From the NCBI RefSeq assembly GCF_040207875.1, contig NZ_CP157942.1, forward strand, positions 1,364,001-1,428,000: 64,000 nucleotides of DNA. Direction: 5' to 3'. Under the pieces are notes generated by a model. That model made no database searches. It saw only the letters and a list, made by a program, of their open reading frames with translations, and was not told where the DNA came from. Below, in pieces: positions 8,982-18,139 of the stretch. The stretch comes from Wolbachia endosymbiont of Armadillidium arcangelii (GTDB lineage Bacteria > Pseudomonadota > Alphaproteobacteria > Rickettsiales > Anaplasmataceae). Position 1 is the stretch's first letter; every line of letters begins with the position of its first letter. The position numbers and the translations under genes are program-made.

Positions 8982-9799
8982 ACTTCTTGCATAACCATTG
9001 TTTATATGAGAAATCAGTATGTATTCGTTCAGAAATAGACTTCTTTAAAAACTAGGATAAGAGGAAAAAACATGGCAAGATAAGTATTTTTAGTGAGGGA
9101 AAAGGTGGAAATAGTAGAAGAGTTGGATGATTTCGCAGGTTAGCAGGAGTAAAAAAGGTAACATTTAATAAAATGGTGGAGATTTTACGGGAAGGAAAAA
9201 AGGCTAAAGGAGGTAGGAAAAACAAGCTGAGCGAGGAAAATATGCCGCTTATGGTGTTGCGGGAATATGGAACATATTTTCATAAAGCTATGGAGTAAGT
9301 GAAAGCACAGCGTATAAAATAGCAAAATGGGTTCTCTAATAAAACATCCAGATTTCCTGGCCAAAATGAGCTAGTAAAGTCAGGTGTAGAATATGAAGTT
9401 ATAGTAGTGGATAGCACTGAAGCAGCAATAGAGAGGCCAAAAAAAAAGCAACGAGATTTCTACTCTGGCAAGAAAAGAAAGCACACTATAAATACATAAG
9501 TAGTGATAGAAAAAGAGAGCAATATGTACGTCATTTTCAAACGGTAGGGTGCATGATTTTTGGATTTTTAAAGAGTCAAAAGTAGCGATATTACCAGAAC
9601 TTAAGGTCTTAGTAGATGCAGGCTACTGAGGCATACAAAAAGTTCATGGAAATGTAGAGGCTGCCATATAGGAAGACACAAAAAAGAACCCATTGACAGA
9701 AGAGCAAAGACGAAAAAATCGAAAGCTAAGAGAGTAGTAATTGAAAATGTAATAGAACTGCTCAAGAGGTTTAAAATTATAGCAGACCGTTATAGAATC
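8982..9799 (+). pseudogene. IS5-family transposase, heavily decayed
   Basis: Starts at an AGACTTCTTGCATAACCA end (8982). An inverted relative of this end lies near 13535. Fragments in all three plus frames read as an IS5-type transposase: a helix-turn-helix part 'VTFNKMVEILREGKKAKGG', 'ENMPLMVLREY', 'STAYKIAKW' and a DDE part 'ILPELKVLVDAGY', with many stops. The element is truncated around 9800, where a different reading frame (the interrupted orphan gene) begins. The 93 bases between glmS and 8982 hold nothing I can name. Confidence 0.65.
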
Positions 9800-10051
9800 T
9801 TTTTGTTAAGACTTTTGTTAAAGAATGCGAGAAAAAGATATTTGAATATTCTGAGGAGATAAAACCAGGTTCAAAAAAACTAAAAACAGGCAAAACATTA
9901 ACCTGTATCAATTCTACCATGAATAATTCCATTCCACTAGGTTCGTCTAGATTAGGTGTTTCTAAAGTTATTGAAGGTATAGTTTATGTTTTTGCAAAAG
10001 AACATAGGGAAAAAGGTTTCTGCAGCAATTGTGCCTATAGAAGATGAAGTA

Positions 10052-10978
10052 TAGCTCTTTTCATAATAGTACAAACGAGGTAAAATAAGATTTTATAGTA
10101 GTGAAGGTAAGTATGCCAGCAGCATATAGTTATGATTTAAGAAAAAAAGCAATGGAATCACTAGAAGAAGGATAAAGCAGAGAAGCAGTGGCAGCAAGAT
10201 TTAAAATTGGAAGAACTACGTTATGGGAGTGGCAGCAAAGAAAAAAAGAAACAGGAGATTTTCAGTCAAAAAAACTTGGAAATGGAGGTTATAATCACAA
10301 AATTACTGACTGGAATAAATTTACTGAATTTGCTAAAAAATATGGTGGAAAAACTCTATCGGAAATGGCTAAGCTTTGGAGCAATGTTAGTATCCCAACG
10401 ATTCATCGAGCTCTTAAAAAAATTGGACTCACACGCAAAAAAAGACATATGGATACAAAGAAAGGGACGAAGAAAAACGCGCTGAATTTTTGAAAATTAT
10501 AGCAACAAAAGAACCTCAAAACTTAGTTTATATAGATGAGTCTGGCATTGATAACACCGAGGACTACCCTTATGGATATTGCCAGAAGGGACAGAGGTTT
10601 TATGCTCTAAAATCTGGTAAAAAAATTCAACGAATCAGTGTGATTGCAGCCTTAAACGGCAGAAAAATAGTTGTTCCGTTAACATTTGAAGGCCACTGTA
10701 ATATGTTAATAAATGGTTTGAGCAGTTTTTGACACCGATCTGGACAAACTTTGATAATGCTACTTTTCATAAGTCTAATAAGATTACTGAATTTGCTAAA
10801 GGAGTTGGCGCAGAAATTTTATATCTACCGCCTTATTCTCCCGATTTTAACAAAATTGAGCATCATTGGTTTGCTATAAAAAACAGAGCTAGGAAAAACA
10901 TCCCTCTATTCACATCTTTTCGTCATGCTGTTGATTCCGCTTTTCTATAAGCTTTTCGGATTATTATGAAAAGAGCTA
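10052..10978 (+). mobile_element. IS630-family element, copy 1
   Basis: A 927-bp element bounded by inverted repeats TAGCTCTTTTCATAATA (10052) and its complement ending GAGCTA (10978). TA dinucleotides flank it (10050-10051 and 10979-10980), as expected for IS630/Tc1-type insertion. A copy with no indels sits at 30784-31710 (constant offset 20732). Confidence 0.85.
10113..10950 (+). pseudogene. IS630-family transposase (dead copy 1)
   Basis: The start ATG (10113) is followed by an in-frame TAA at 10173. The remaining sequence changes frame twice (near 10490 and 10720-10730). The pieces show the IS630 order: helix-turn-helix ('AARFKIGRTTLWEWQQRK'), a linker winged helix ('VSIPTIHRALKKIGLTRKK'), then the DDE catalytic part with 'YIDESGIDN' (first Asp/Glu), 'NATFHKS' and 'LPPYSPDFNKIEHHW' (last acidic residue). 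The same defects occur in the second copy at 30845-31682, so the copy moved or was duplicated after inactivation, presumably in trans. Confidence 0.85.
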
Positions 10979-10981
10979 TAA

Positions 10982-11897
10982 GAGGTTGTCCACAAATCAA
11001 GAAATAAGTAGTATATAAAGGCAGAATATTGAGGTAAGAGATGAGGAAAAAATATCCAACAGATTTAAGTAAAAGGGAATGGTCCCGAATAGAAAAACAC
11101 TTCAGGGTATCGTATAAGAAAGGAGGAAGGCCGCCAAAATACAGTAAGTGTGAGATACTGAATGCAATTCTTTATGTACTGCGCACAGGATGTCAATGGC
11201 GCAATTTACCACACGATTTTCCGTTGTGGAAGGCTGTGCATGAACAGTTTAGAAGATGGAAAAAGCAGAGGATTTTTGAGAAAGTGAACTATGATATCAC
11301 TAAATATAGTAGGTCAAAAATGGGAAGAAGTGAGGAGCCAAGCGCATGCATAGTGGATAGTCAATCGGTAAAAATCACGGAAAAAGGGGGGTCAAAGGTT
11401 ATGATGGTGCAAAAAAAGTAAATGGGAGAAAAAGACATATAATCACAGATACTCAAGGATTTGTGCTTGGTTGCTATGTAGGAGCTGCAAGCGAAAATGA
11501 CAGAGATGGGGTGAAGATGGTATTGGACAATATGAAAGAAAAATACAGCAATATTAAGAAAATGTGGGCTGATATGGGGTACCAAGGAAAAGATTTAAAA
11601 ACCCATATAGAGGAAGAACATGGGATAGATATTGAAATTGTGAAAAGACCTCCATGTAGGTTTTGGGTGCATAAAGATACACCACCAGAACTATTGCCAC
11701 AACGGGATCCTGGATTTGCAGTACAACCGAGAAGGTGGGTGGTAGAGAGGACTTTTGCTTGGATCAATAGAAATAGAAGGCTATCAAAGGAGTACGATTT
11801 ACTTACAACATCTACTGAAAGTTTCATATATCTGGCTATGAGTAAAGTTATGTTAAGTAGGGAATATGCTTGAATTTAATGGTTTGTGGACAACCTC
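10982..11897 (+). mobile_element. IS5-family element (IS427-like), copy 1
   Basis: A 916-bp element with terminal inverted repeats GAGGTTGTCCACAAA (10982) and TTTGTGGACAACCTC (ending 11897). It is flanked by TAA on both sides (10979-10981 and 11898-11900), a 3-bp duplication typical of the group. The left TAA overlaps the TA that follows the IS630 element, so the two ISs are directly abutted. Confidence 0.85.
11041..11873 (+). CDS. IS5-family transposase, two frames (possible programmed -1 shift)
   Basis: The first frame (11041-11421) gives the N-terminal domain ('WSRIEKHF', 'NAILYVLRTGCQWRNLP'). The second, in the -1 frame, continues from about 11399 ('GYDGAKKVNGRKRHIITDTQG') through 'ADMGYQGKD' to 'RRWVVERTFAWINRNRRL', covering the DDE acidic residues (Asp in 'IVDSQSVK', Asp in 'ADMGY', Glu in 'VVERTF'). 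The junction has a GAAAAAGGGGGG run at about 11378-11393, a plausible slip site. IS427-type elements often use -1 frameshifting to make the full transposase. The same arrangement in the second copy (31773-32605) fits either programmed shifting or a shared old mutation. Confidence 0.7.
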
Positions 11898-11900
11898 TAA

Positions 11901-12991
11901 TACCAAAATCCATTACTAAGCGAACAAATAAGAAACATTACAAACTCGTTTAATAGTAGTGCTGGAAATATTGACAATAAAATTACACAAAACATCTTCA
12001 AGTAAACCTATGGTATCGTAGATACTATTGCGTAAAGTATTGTATTTGATATATTGCCACAACCTTTCAACAGGATTTAGTTCCGGTGAATAAGGAGGCA
12101 AGTATATAATGGTAATGTTTTCCTGAATTTTCAAACTTTTTGATCTATGCCAACTTGCACAATCCATTACAAGAAAGGCTTCTTTCGTGCCTAAATCTTT
12201 CGACATCTGCTCCAGAAATATATTCATACAATCAGTGTTTACATATGGAGCAAGTAGGCTAATTTTCTTACCACTTCTTGGATTTACCGCACTGTAGATA
12301 TAGAAATTTTGTCTACCAATTTTCATTTTAACCTGCGTTCTGAACCCTTTTTTAAACTATCCGTGTCCGATTTTTGAATGAGTTCCAAATCGTGATTCAT
12401 CAAAAAAACACCTCCTTTTTAGGGTGGGAATTGACTATTTTATTGAAGTATCTTTTAAACTCTTCTTGCTTATTTTTATCTTGTTTATGGTGCATTGGCC
12501 TCGGTGTTATGTAAATCCTTTGTATCTCACGGTGCACTGTTGATTTGCTGATGTTTAGGCCAAATTCCTCTGAGATTTTTATTTGCACTTCCTTAATAGT
12601 AATATTTGGATTTCTTTCTACCCATATTTCAATTTGCTCACGTTGATTTTTGTTTAATTTGCTTTTTCTTCGCCGCTGAGACGGGGCAAATAATTTTTCT
12701 ACTCTACCAAATTTTAGATGCTTTATCCATTCAGTCAAAGCAGTCCTTGAAATTTTACATATTCTTGCCACAGCGCTTATACTACTTTCTTTTCCTGCTA
12801 TCACCGCTTGTAACTTTTTTGAAACATATGCGTTATTTCTGACCTTTTTTAACATTTCTTTCGCCAAATTTACAACTTTTTCGTCTAATAGTTTTGATCT
12901 TAATGCCATTTAAACCTCGCTATTTCACTTACTTTAGTATGACTTCTTTCCCATTATTATCTATCTGTTCTTTGTATAGCGGGAATTGGTA
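11901..12991 (-). mobile_element. IS630-family element, second type
   Basis: An insertion of about 1.09 kb with short imperfect inverted ends (ATACCAAAATCC at the left, rc of GGAATTGGTA at the right) and a TA at the right border (12992-12993). It lies immediately right of the IS630-IS5 pair and is of a different IS630 subgroup. Removing it together with the pair restores the host gene frame. The exact left boundary is uncertain by one or two bases. Confidence 0.65.
11916..12909 (-). pseudogene. IS630-family transposase, second type, frameshifted
   Basis: The N-terminal frame (12400-12909) has a helix-turn-helix domain ('SISAVARICKISRTALTEWIKHLK') and a second DNA-binding part ('NISKSTVHREIQRIYI'). 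The C-terminal frame (11916-12326) has the catalytic 'LVMDCASWHRS' and 'LPPYSPELNPVERLWQYIK'. Between them the reading breaks after a T-run near 12400 ('EVFF' then 'DESRFGTHSKIGHG'), and a TAG replaces the expected Trp after 'HG'. Two independent lesions make it a pseudogene. Confidence 0.8.
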
Positions 12992-13320
12992 TAAGAAAAA
13001 TTTTAGTAGATGCTGGCTTGGAAATTTTTCAAAGTTTTGAGGAACAAATGACTAAGGTTATGGATATTTCTTGGAAGAGGGGGATTGAGAAGTTAGCGAT
13101 GGATGCTGTATCTAGAGTAATAAATTATATTTCAGCTAATAGTAAGGAAGAAGGATTTTTCGTTAATCTTATAACTAAAGGTCTTATTTTAGGTAAATCA
13201 AAAAGTAACACACTTCCTCAGTGTGTGTTTCGCAAACCAGTGGAATTGTTAATTAAAAATATTGCTTCAGATGAATCAAAAAATAACCCATCTTTTGGTC
13301 CACTTACAACCACTTTTTAG

Positions 13321-13545
13321 AATGTATAGCACTCCACAAAATATGCCATACAAATCAACTTTTCTTGGTCTTGTTTTCTTCCTGCTGCTCTCCAGAATTA
13401 GCCTGATTTTTTCAAATTGCCCTCGACTTATATCACTTGTTTTGCATAGATATACCTCATTCTTAATCTATGCTTATTTTACCTCATCATCTAGAGATTC
13501 TTAACAGGTTCTTATATGATTATCCAAGAAGTCTAGTCTAAATTC
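13321..13545 (-). pseudogene. IS5-family transposase 5' remnant
   Basis: On the minus strand an AGACTTCTTGGATAA end at about 13535-13545 leads into a short helix-turn-helix-type piece reading 'SRGQFEKIRLILESSRKKT' and 'PRKVDLYGIF', the N-terminus of an IS5-type transposase. It stops at about 13320 against the orphan gene. Its end resembles the AGACTTCTTGCATAACC end at 8982 in the opposite orientation. Confidence 0.5.
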
Positions 13546-13581
13546 AAGTTTTATCAATAGTCCTGGCGCTTAAATTTTTGA

Positions 13582-14511
13582 TCAAAAAAGGACAAGTTTA
13601 GTAAAAAATAATGATATTATAAGTGGAACATAAAATAGTCCCACTGCAGTACTAATTAGGAGCAATAAAGTAGCTTTATCTGGTTGATAATTTAAAATGT
13701 TAGCAAGTATTACACTAGATCCAGAAACTGGAATAATAGCTAGCAATATCAGTGCTTTATATATGCTTTCATCGTATATACCTACAACATTTTTGTCTAG
13801 TAGAACAATTCCTAAGACAAATAATGGCCAGAATATATACTTTGCTACAATAGTGGTCAAAGCAAGCTTCCAATCTACTTTAAAATTTGTAATTTGTGCA
13901 ACACTTACTCCAAGTAGCACCATTCCTAATGTAATAAATGTACTTCTGATATTTATCATAACATCTGTTAAAAAGGTAGGTATTTGTATATCGTATATAC
14001 TTAAAAAAAAGCCCAGAATCATCGCATATAACGAAGGAAGTTTGAGTAACTTTAATACACATTCTTTTGCGGTATAGATACCATTTGCAGCTATATAAAA
14101 TCCTAAGCTATTTTCAAACAGTGCCATTCCTATATAACAGACAACATACACAGACACTGAATCTTCATCAAATAAAGCCATGGCAATCGGCAGGCCAAAA
14201 TAACCCATACTTGTGCTACCTGAGCTAAATGCTAATATGTTTCTCGTGTTGTCCTTAAACAAAAAAGAAGAAAGATAATACACTGATAAGGACATAGTGC
14301 TACCTATAAACCATATCAAAATCGGCAGAGAAATTACTTTTAAATTAACTTCTGTATGAGATACTCCATATAAAATCACTATTGGATTAGCTATATAAAA
14401 GAGTATTTGAGATATAGTATTTCTATCAATTTTAAGGTATTTTCCTGCTAAATAACCAATAAACATTGTAATATAAATAGGCAATATTTTTAGAAAAAGA
14501 GTAAGGAACAT
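13582..14511 (-). CDS. AEC-family (auxin efflux carrier-like) transporter
   Basis: A 309-residue polytopic inner-membrane protein with about ten hydrophobic segments, matching the length of the membrane transport family that includes plant auxin efflux carriers and bacterial malonate or other organic-acid transporters. The early 'IGYLAGKYLKIDRNTISQILFYIANPIVIL' and later 'ITLGMVLLGVSVAQI' and 'IIPVSGSSVILANILNYQPDKATLLLL' blocks are characteristic. The substrate cannot be told from sequence. The ATG at 14511 gives a normal N-terminus. The gene is intact and isolated between an IS remnant and a GNAT gene. Confidence 0.85.
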   Translation of the reverse strand: MFLTLFLKILPIYITMFIGYLAGKYLKIDRNTISQILFYIANPIVILYGVSHTEVNLKVISLPILIWFIGSTMSLSVYYLSSFLFKDNTRNILAFSSGSTSMGYFGLPIAMALFDEDSVSVYVVCYIGMALFENSLGFYIAANGIYTAKECVLKLLKLPSLYAMILGFFLSIYDIQIPTFLTDVMINIRSTFITLGMVLLGVSVAQITNFKVDWKLALTTIVAKYIFWPLFVLGIVLLDKNVVGIYDESIYKALILLAIIPVSGSSVILANILNYQPDKATLLLLISTAVGLFYVPLIISLFFTKLVLF

Positions 14512-14765
14512 ACTAGCCTATCGTGATACTTTTGATTGATAAAGTGATATTAGATCTTAAGGTATTATAAAAGTAAATAAAATTTATTTTCCAATTTATC
14601 CAGCTCATAGTTAATAAAAAAAGATTCACTTAGTGCCAAAATTTGTTTTTATATAGGACTTAAGAATAATATTTTCATAATAAAATTATGTTAAGTTTGT
14701 ATAAAGCTTCTTGTATATTTTTATAAACCACTTGTAATAATTTAGGTGGACCGTTGAAAAAACAC

Positions 14766-15323
14766 TCATCTTGCGTGGTTCTCAGGAATTCTTACCTTAA
14801 TCATTAAAATCGCACCATTGCTTTCCCTAATTTTTTTAAAGCCAACTTTTTCGTAAACACGGATTGCACGAACATTCGCTGTATCTGGGTCGACAAAGGC
14901 ATTTTCAAAAATTTTAAAGACAAATTCGTTTAAAAATATATTCAAAGCTTGTGGACCAATGCCTTTGCCCACATAATCCAGCTCTCCGATATACCAGTCT
15001 ATAGCAGCACAGCTTTCTGGAAGCTCAGAAGTATCGTAGCCCTGCTCAGGTGGAAAATCATGTTTGTTATAGTATTGAATATAACCAATATCAACTCCGT
15101 CACAATTAATAATGAATGCATGCATCGGTTTTTCAATAATTTGTGTCTCAAATTTCAAACATTTGAATCCTTTAACGTAGTTGCTATATTTTTTCTCAAT
15201 TAACTCTGGTGTCCAATTTATATCCGCATCCCACCATAGCTTTACGTGAGGTGTTTCTAACCATTTTAATAACAGTAAAAAATGTTCTTCTTTCAACGTT
15301 TTAAATGTGATATTTTTATTCAT
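14766..15323 (-). CDS. GNAT-family N-acetyltransferase
   Basis: A 185-residue acetyltransferase of the GNAT fold, closest by eye to aminoglycoside 6'-acetyltransferase / siderophore-acetylase-like members. It has 'LLKWLETPHVKLWW' near the N-terminus, 'AIDWYIGELDYVGKGIGPQALNIFLNEF' (the acetyl-CoA binding strand-loop-helix, Gly-rich, about 108-135) and 'DPDTANVRAIRVYEKVGFKKI' (about 146-166). The true substrate is unknown. It is intact, and the start at 15323 is 16 bases from the start of the divergent MFS gene, so the two share a promoter region. Confidence 0.87.
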   Translation of the reverse strand: MNKNITFKTLKEEHFLLLLKWLETPHVKLWWDADINWTPELIEKKYSNYVKGFKCLKFETQIIEKPMHAFIINCDGVDIGYIQYYNKHDFPPEQGYDTSELPESCAAIDWYIGELDYVGKGIGPQALNIFLNEFVFKIFENAFVDPDTANVRAIRVYEKVGFKKIRESNGAILMIKVRIPENHAR

Positions 15324-15339
15324 TAATTAAAAATCTCAA

Positions 15340-15961
15340 ATGTTACTACCCTTTCTATTAATCCTATCTCTAATTGCCAAATTTATTGAAATTGACATTT
15401 CTATACCTAGCTTTCCAGATATAGTACGCTATTTTAATGTATCAGAAGGCACAATTCAATTAACTATCGCCTATAATTTTTTAGGCTTTTGCATAAGAGG
15501 GTTGTTTTTTGGTCCATTATCCGAATGCTATGGCAGAAGGAGAATTATGATCATAGGTAATACTTTTCTATTAATTGGTGCTGTTGGTTGTGTTGTTGCA
15601 CCGTCAGTTTTTTATCTTCTAATCTCCCGCTTTATTCAAGGCATTGGTGTAAGCACATCTGTAGTTGTGTTTGCAATTATTGCAGACAGCTATAAAGGTG
15701 ACAAAGCGGTGAAATTTATCGGGATCATGAATTCTGTTCTAACAGTTGTCATGGCAATTGCACCAGTGTTAGGCAGTTTCATTAACGAAATTGTTGGGTG
15801 GCGTGGCAACTATGCAAGTGTTGCAATACTTTGTTTAATCTCTTGGGTTTTGCTGCTTTTTCTGTTACCAGAAACAAAAAAGGACCGTGATATTTTTAGT
15901 CTAAAAAAAATGATGAAAGATTACAAAAAATTATTATCGAGTTCAAAATTTATGGTTATAT
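15340..15961 (+). pseudogene. Bcr/CflA-type MFS efflux transporter, 3' half lost to IS110 end
   Basis: The first 207 codons encode an MFS transporter like Bcr/CflA drug-resistance proteins: 'EIDISIPSFPDIVRYFNVS', motif A as 'FGPLSECYGRRRIMIIG' (about 50-66), 'RFIQGIGVSTSVVVFAIIAD' and 'PVLGSFINEIVGWRGNY'. Six membrane segments are present. At 15962 the reading frame runs into the orphan IS110 leader and stops after 16 foreign codons (16011). The second six-helix bundle is absent nearby, so the protein is not expected to work. Confidence 0.85.
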
Positions 15962-16227
15962 CTTTAGTATATAATTTATCATTGAAGAAGCGCTTCAGCT
16001 TGAGACGGTAAAATTAAGGCACTCTCCTAAACGAGGTAGTCTGAATAGACTCCATCAATGGTTTAACCTTCACCTTCAAAACCATGCTAACCAACGGGCA
16101 CTGTGGCACCATTGGGATATCGGTCATAACTGCAGAAGTGCTTCCTACGCAATTATACCAACAAATTACTAAAAACTTAAATTAGGGAGTTTCTTTTTGG
16201 TTTGACAGATTTTGCCTGTTCGATGCT
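15962..16227 (-). ncRNA. Orphan IS110 left end / candidate bridge RNA copy
   Basis: 266 bp matching 2273-2538 with three substitutions (16069, 16106, 16209), in the same orientation, with the same minus-strand TATAAT box (16152-16157) and hairpins, but no transposase next to it. It starts eight bases before where the transposase ATG would be and ends at the same GATGCT terminus. It interrupts the MFS gene at 15961. This is most simply a deletion relic of an inserted IS110; whether the RNA is still made is unknown. The 240 bases between it and the next gene hold nothing I can name. Confidence 0.5.
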
Positions 16228-16505
16228 TACCACACCATAATAACATAATAGACTATTTAAATAGTTAAGATAGAAATCTGAAAGTCTTGACCAATAATTA
16301 TACAATGCTTGTTTACTGATTTTTAACAAAGTTTTTTCTAAAAAGTTTATTTAAGAAGAAGATTTTTTGGACAAAAATTTTTCAAATCCTGAATATATAT
16401 TATATAAGCTTAAAACTTTATGATAAAAGCAATCCAAGAACAGAGTATGGAAATCTCTTTCAAATAAAATTGCTACTTAAAGCAGATAACAATTTGAAAA
16501 GATGT

Positions 16506-17524
16506 ATGAAACCAGATAACAATGAAATCTTATTTTATGAGACAGAAGATGGAAAGGTACATATAGAGGTCAGGTTTGAAAATGACAATCTGTGGCTTAC
16601 ACAAAAACATATAGCTGAGCTATTTGGTAGTTCAAGTGATAATATTTCATTGCACCTAAAGAATATTTATCTAAGTAAAGAGTTAGATAAAAGTTCAACT
16701 ACCGAAGAATTTTCGATAATTCAAAAAGAGGGAGAAAGAGAGGTAAAACGTAATGTAGTGTTCTACAATTTAGAAGCTGTTATATCAGTAGGCTATCGTG
16801 TTAGTGGCATAGCTTTTCGTACATGGGCAACCGATAAACTAAAGAAGTACATTTTTAAAGGCTTTGCAATAGATAGTAACAGGTTTAAAAATGGTACAAA
16901 ATTTGATGCCAGGTTTTTTGACGAGCTAGTTGAAGAAATAAGAGAAATTCGAGCTAGTGATCGTATGGCTTACCAGAAAATTACAGATATTTATGCAACT
17001 TCAGTAGATTATTCAAATTGTGCAATTGAAACGAAAAATTTCTTTGCTGTAGTACAGAACAAATTGCATTTTGCCATTACCGGGAATACAGCAGCGGAAA
17101 TTATAACAAATAGAGCAAATAGAAATAAACCAAATATGGGCCTAACAAATTGGCGAAAAGCACCTAAAGGGAAATATTTCTTTCTGATACACATATAGCA
17201 AGAAACTACTTAGATAGAAATGAAATTGCTCAACTGAATAAGATAGTGAATATGTATATAGACCACGCAGAGTTTCAAGCTGCTCGAGGTAAGGTAATGT
17301 ATATGAAAGATTGGAAGGAAAAGCTTGATGCATTTTTAAGATTTAATGAGCAAGAGATATTAAAGAACTGCGGTAAAGTTTCTCATGAGGTAGCAATTGC
17401 CTTAGCTGCAGAAGAATATAAAGAATTCAGAAAAACACAAGATAAATCATACAAGTCAGACTTTGATAAATTGGTAGAAGAAAATAGAAAGAAAACTCTA
17501 ATTAAGAAATCTCCTTATAAGTAG
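16506..17524 (+). pseudogene. RhuM-family virulence-like protein, frameshifted
   Basis: The first frame (from ATG 16506, or TTG 16470) carries the RhuM signature: 'DGKVHIEVRFENDNLWLTQKHIAELFG' (about 12-40), 'NVVFYNLEAVISVGYRVSG' and 'AFRTWATDKLKKYIFKGFAID'. Near 17165 the frame breaks in a GGGAAA run and the C-terminal part continues in another frame to 17524 ('SDTHIARNYLDRNEIAQLNKIVNMYIDHAE', 'AAEEYKEFRKTQ'). The biochemical role of RhuM proteins is not known. They are often encoded on mobile islands, and here the gene opens the relic prophage region. Confidence 0.85.
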
Positions 17525-17561
17525 AAAAACTAAAGGTCTATAAGTATACAAAAAAGAAAAT

Positions 17562-18030
17562 ATGTCAATCCTAACACTCGACCTCGGCAAACAAACAGGC
17601 TGGGCAATTCTTACAGATGGAGTAATTCAAAGTGGTAGTGAAAACTTTCATGGTAGCCGTTTCAGTGGAGGTGTTCTTAAGTTTTCGTAGGTGACTCAAT
17701 GAGATGAGGGAAAGATTTTCAGATATTGAAGCAGTGTATTTTGAGGAAGTAAGAAGACACCTTGGAACTGATGCTGCGCATTGCTACGGTGGTTTCCTTG
17801 CAGTGCTGTCTGCTTGGTGTGAAGAGAACAATATTCCCTACCAAGGTGTTAATGTTAAAACTATCAAACGCTTTATAGCTGGTAATGGTAATGCAAGCAA
17901 AAGTGAAGTTATTGAAGCGATACGTGAAAAAGGTTTTTCACCTCGAGATGATAACGAAGCAGATGCTTTGGCATTGATGTTTTACGTTAATAATTTTAGT
18001 AAAGATTTTAATATACTAGATAACACATAG
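17562..18030 (+). pseudogene. Phage RuvC-like Holliday junction resolvase, broken
   Basis: The start at 17562 reads 'MSILTLDLGKQTGWAILTDG', the first acidic strand of an RNase-H-fold resolvase. It then hits stops near 17685-17700 and a frame change. The rest (17704-18030) reads 'AVYFEEVRRHLGTDAAHCYGGF', 'VNVKTIKRFIAGNGNASKSEVIEAI' and 'DNEADALALMFY', supplying the last acidic cluster. This small resolvase type is common in tailed phages, including Wolbachia WO-type prophages. It is not functional here. Confidence 0.78.
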
Positions 18031-18139
18031 GAAGTGGGTCCTTTCGGCCAGGCTGGCGGACTTGGTGGGTTTGACCCAAGGCCTTCTTTAGCGTCAGATA
18101 TATTTTGAATATTAACTTTTTAATTAGTATAGCAATTAT

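Larger units (their letters stand above)
9803..13320 (+). pseudogene. Unrecognised gene split by a nest of three IS elements
   Basis: Two coding pieces belong together: 9803-10051 and 12992-13320. If the intervening IS630-IS5-IS630 nest is removed at the duplicated TA, the join reads 'VPIEDEVRKILVDAGLEIF' without interruption. The gene also has a one-base frame break in the A-run near 10010-10015. The rebuilt part is about 190 codons, with the 5' end lost to the IS5 remnant before 9800. It contains 'SSRLGVSKVIEGIVYVFAKEH' and 'ISWKRGIEKLAMDAVSRVI', is helical and charged, shows no transmembrane segment, and resembles no family I know. It ends at a stop at 13318-13320. Confidence 0.55.
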
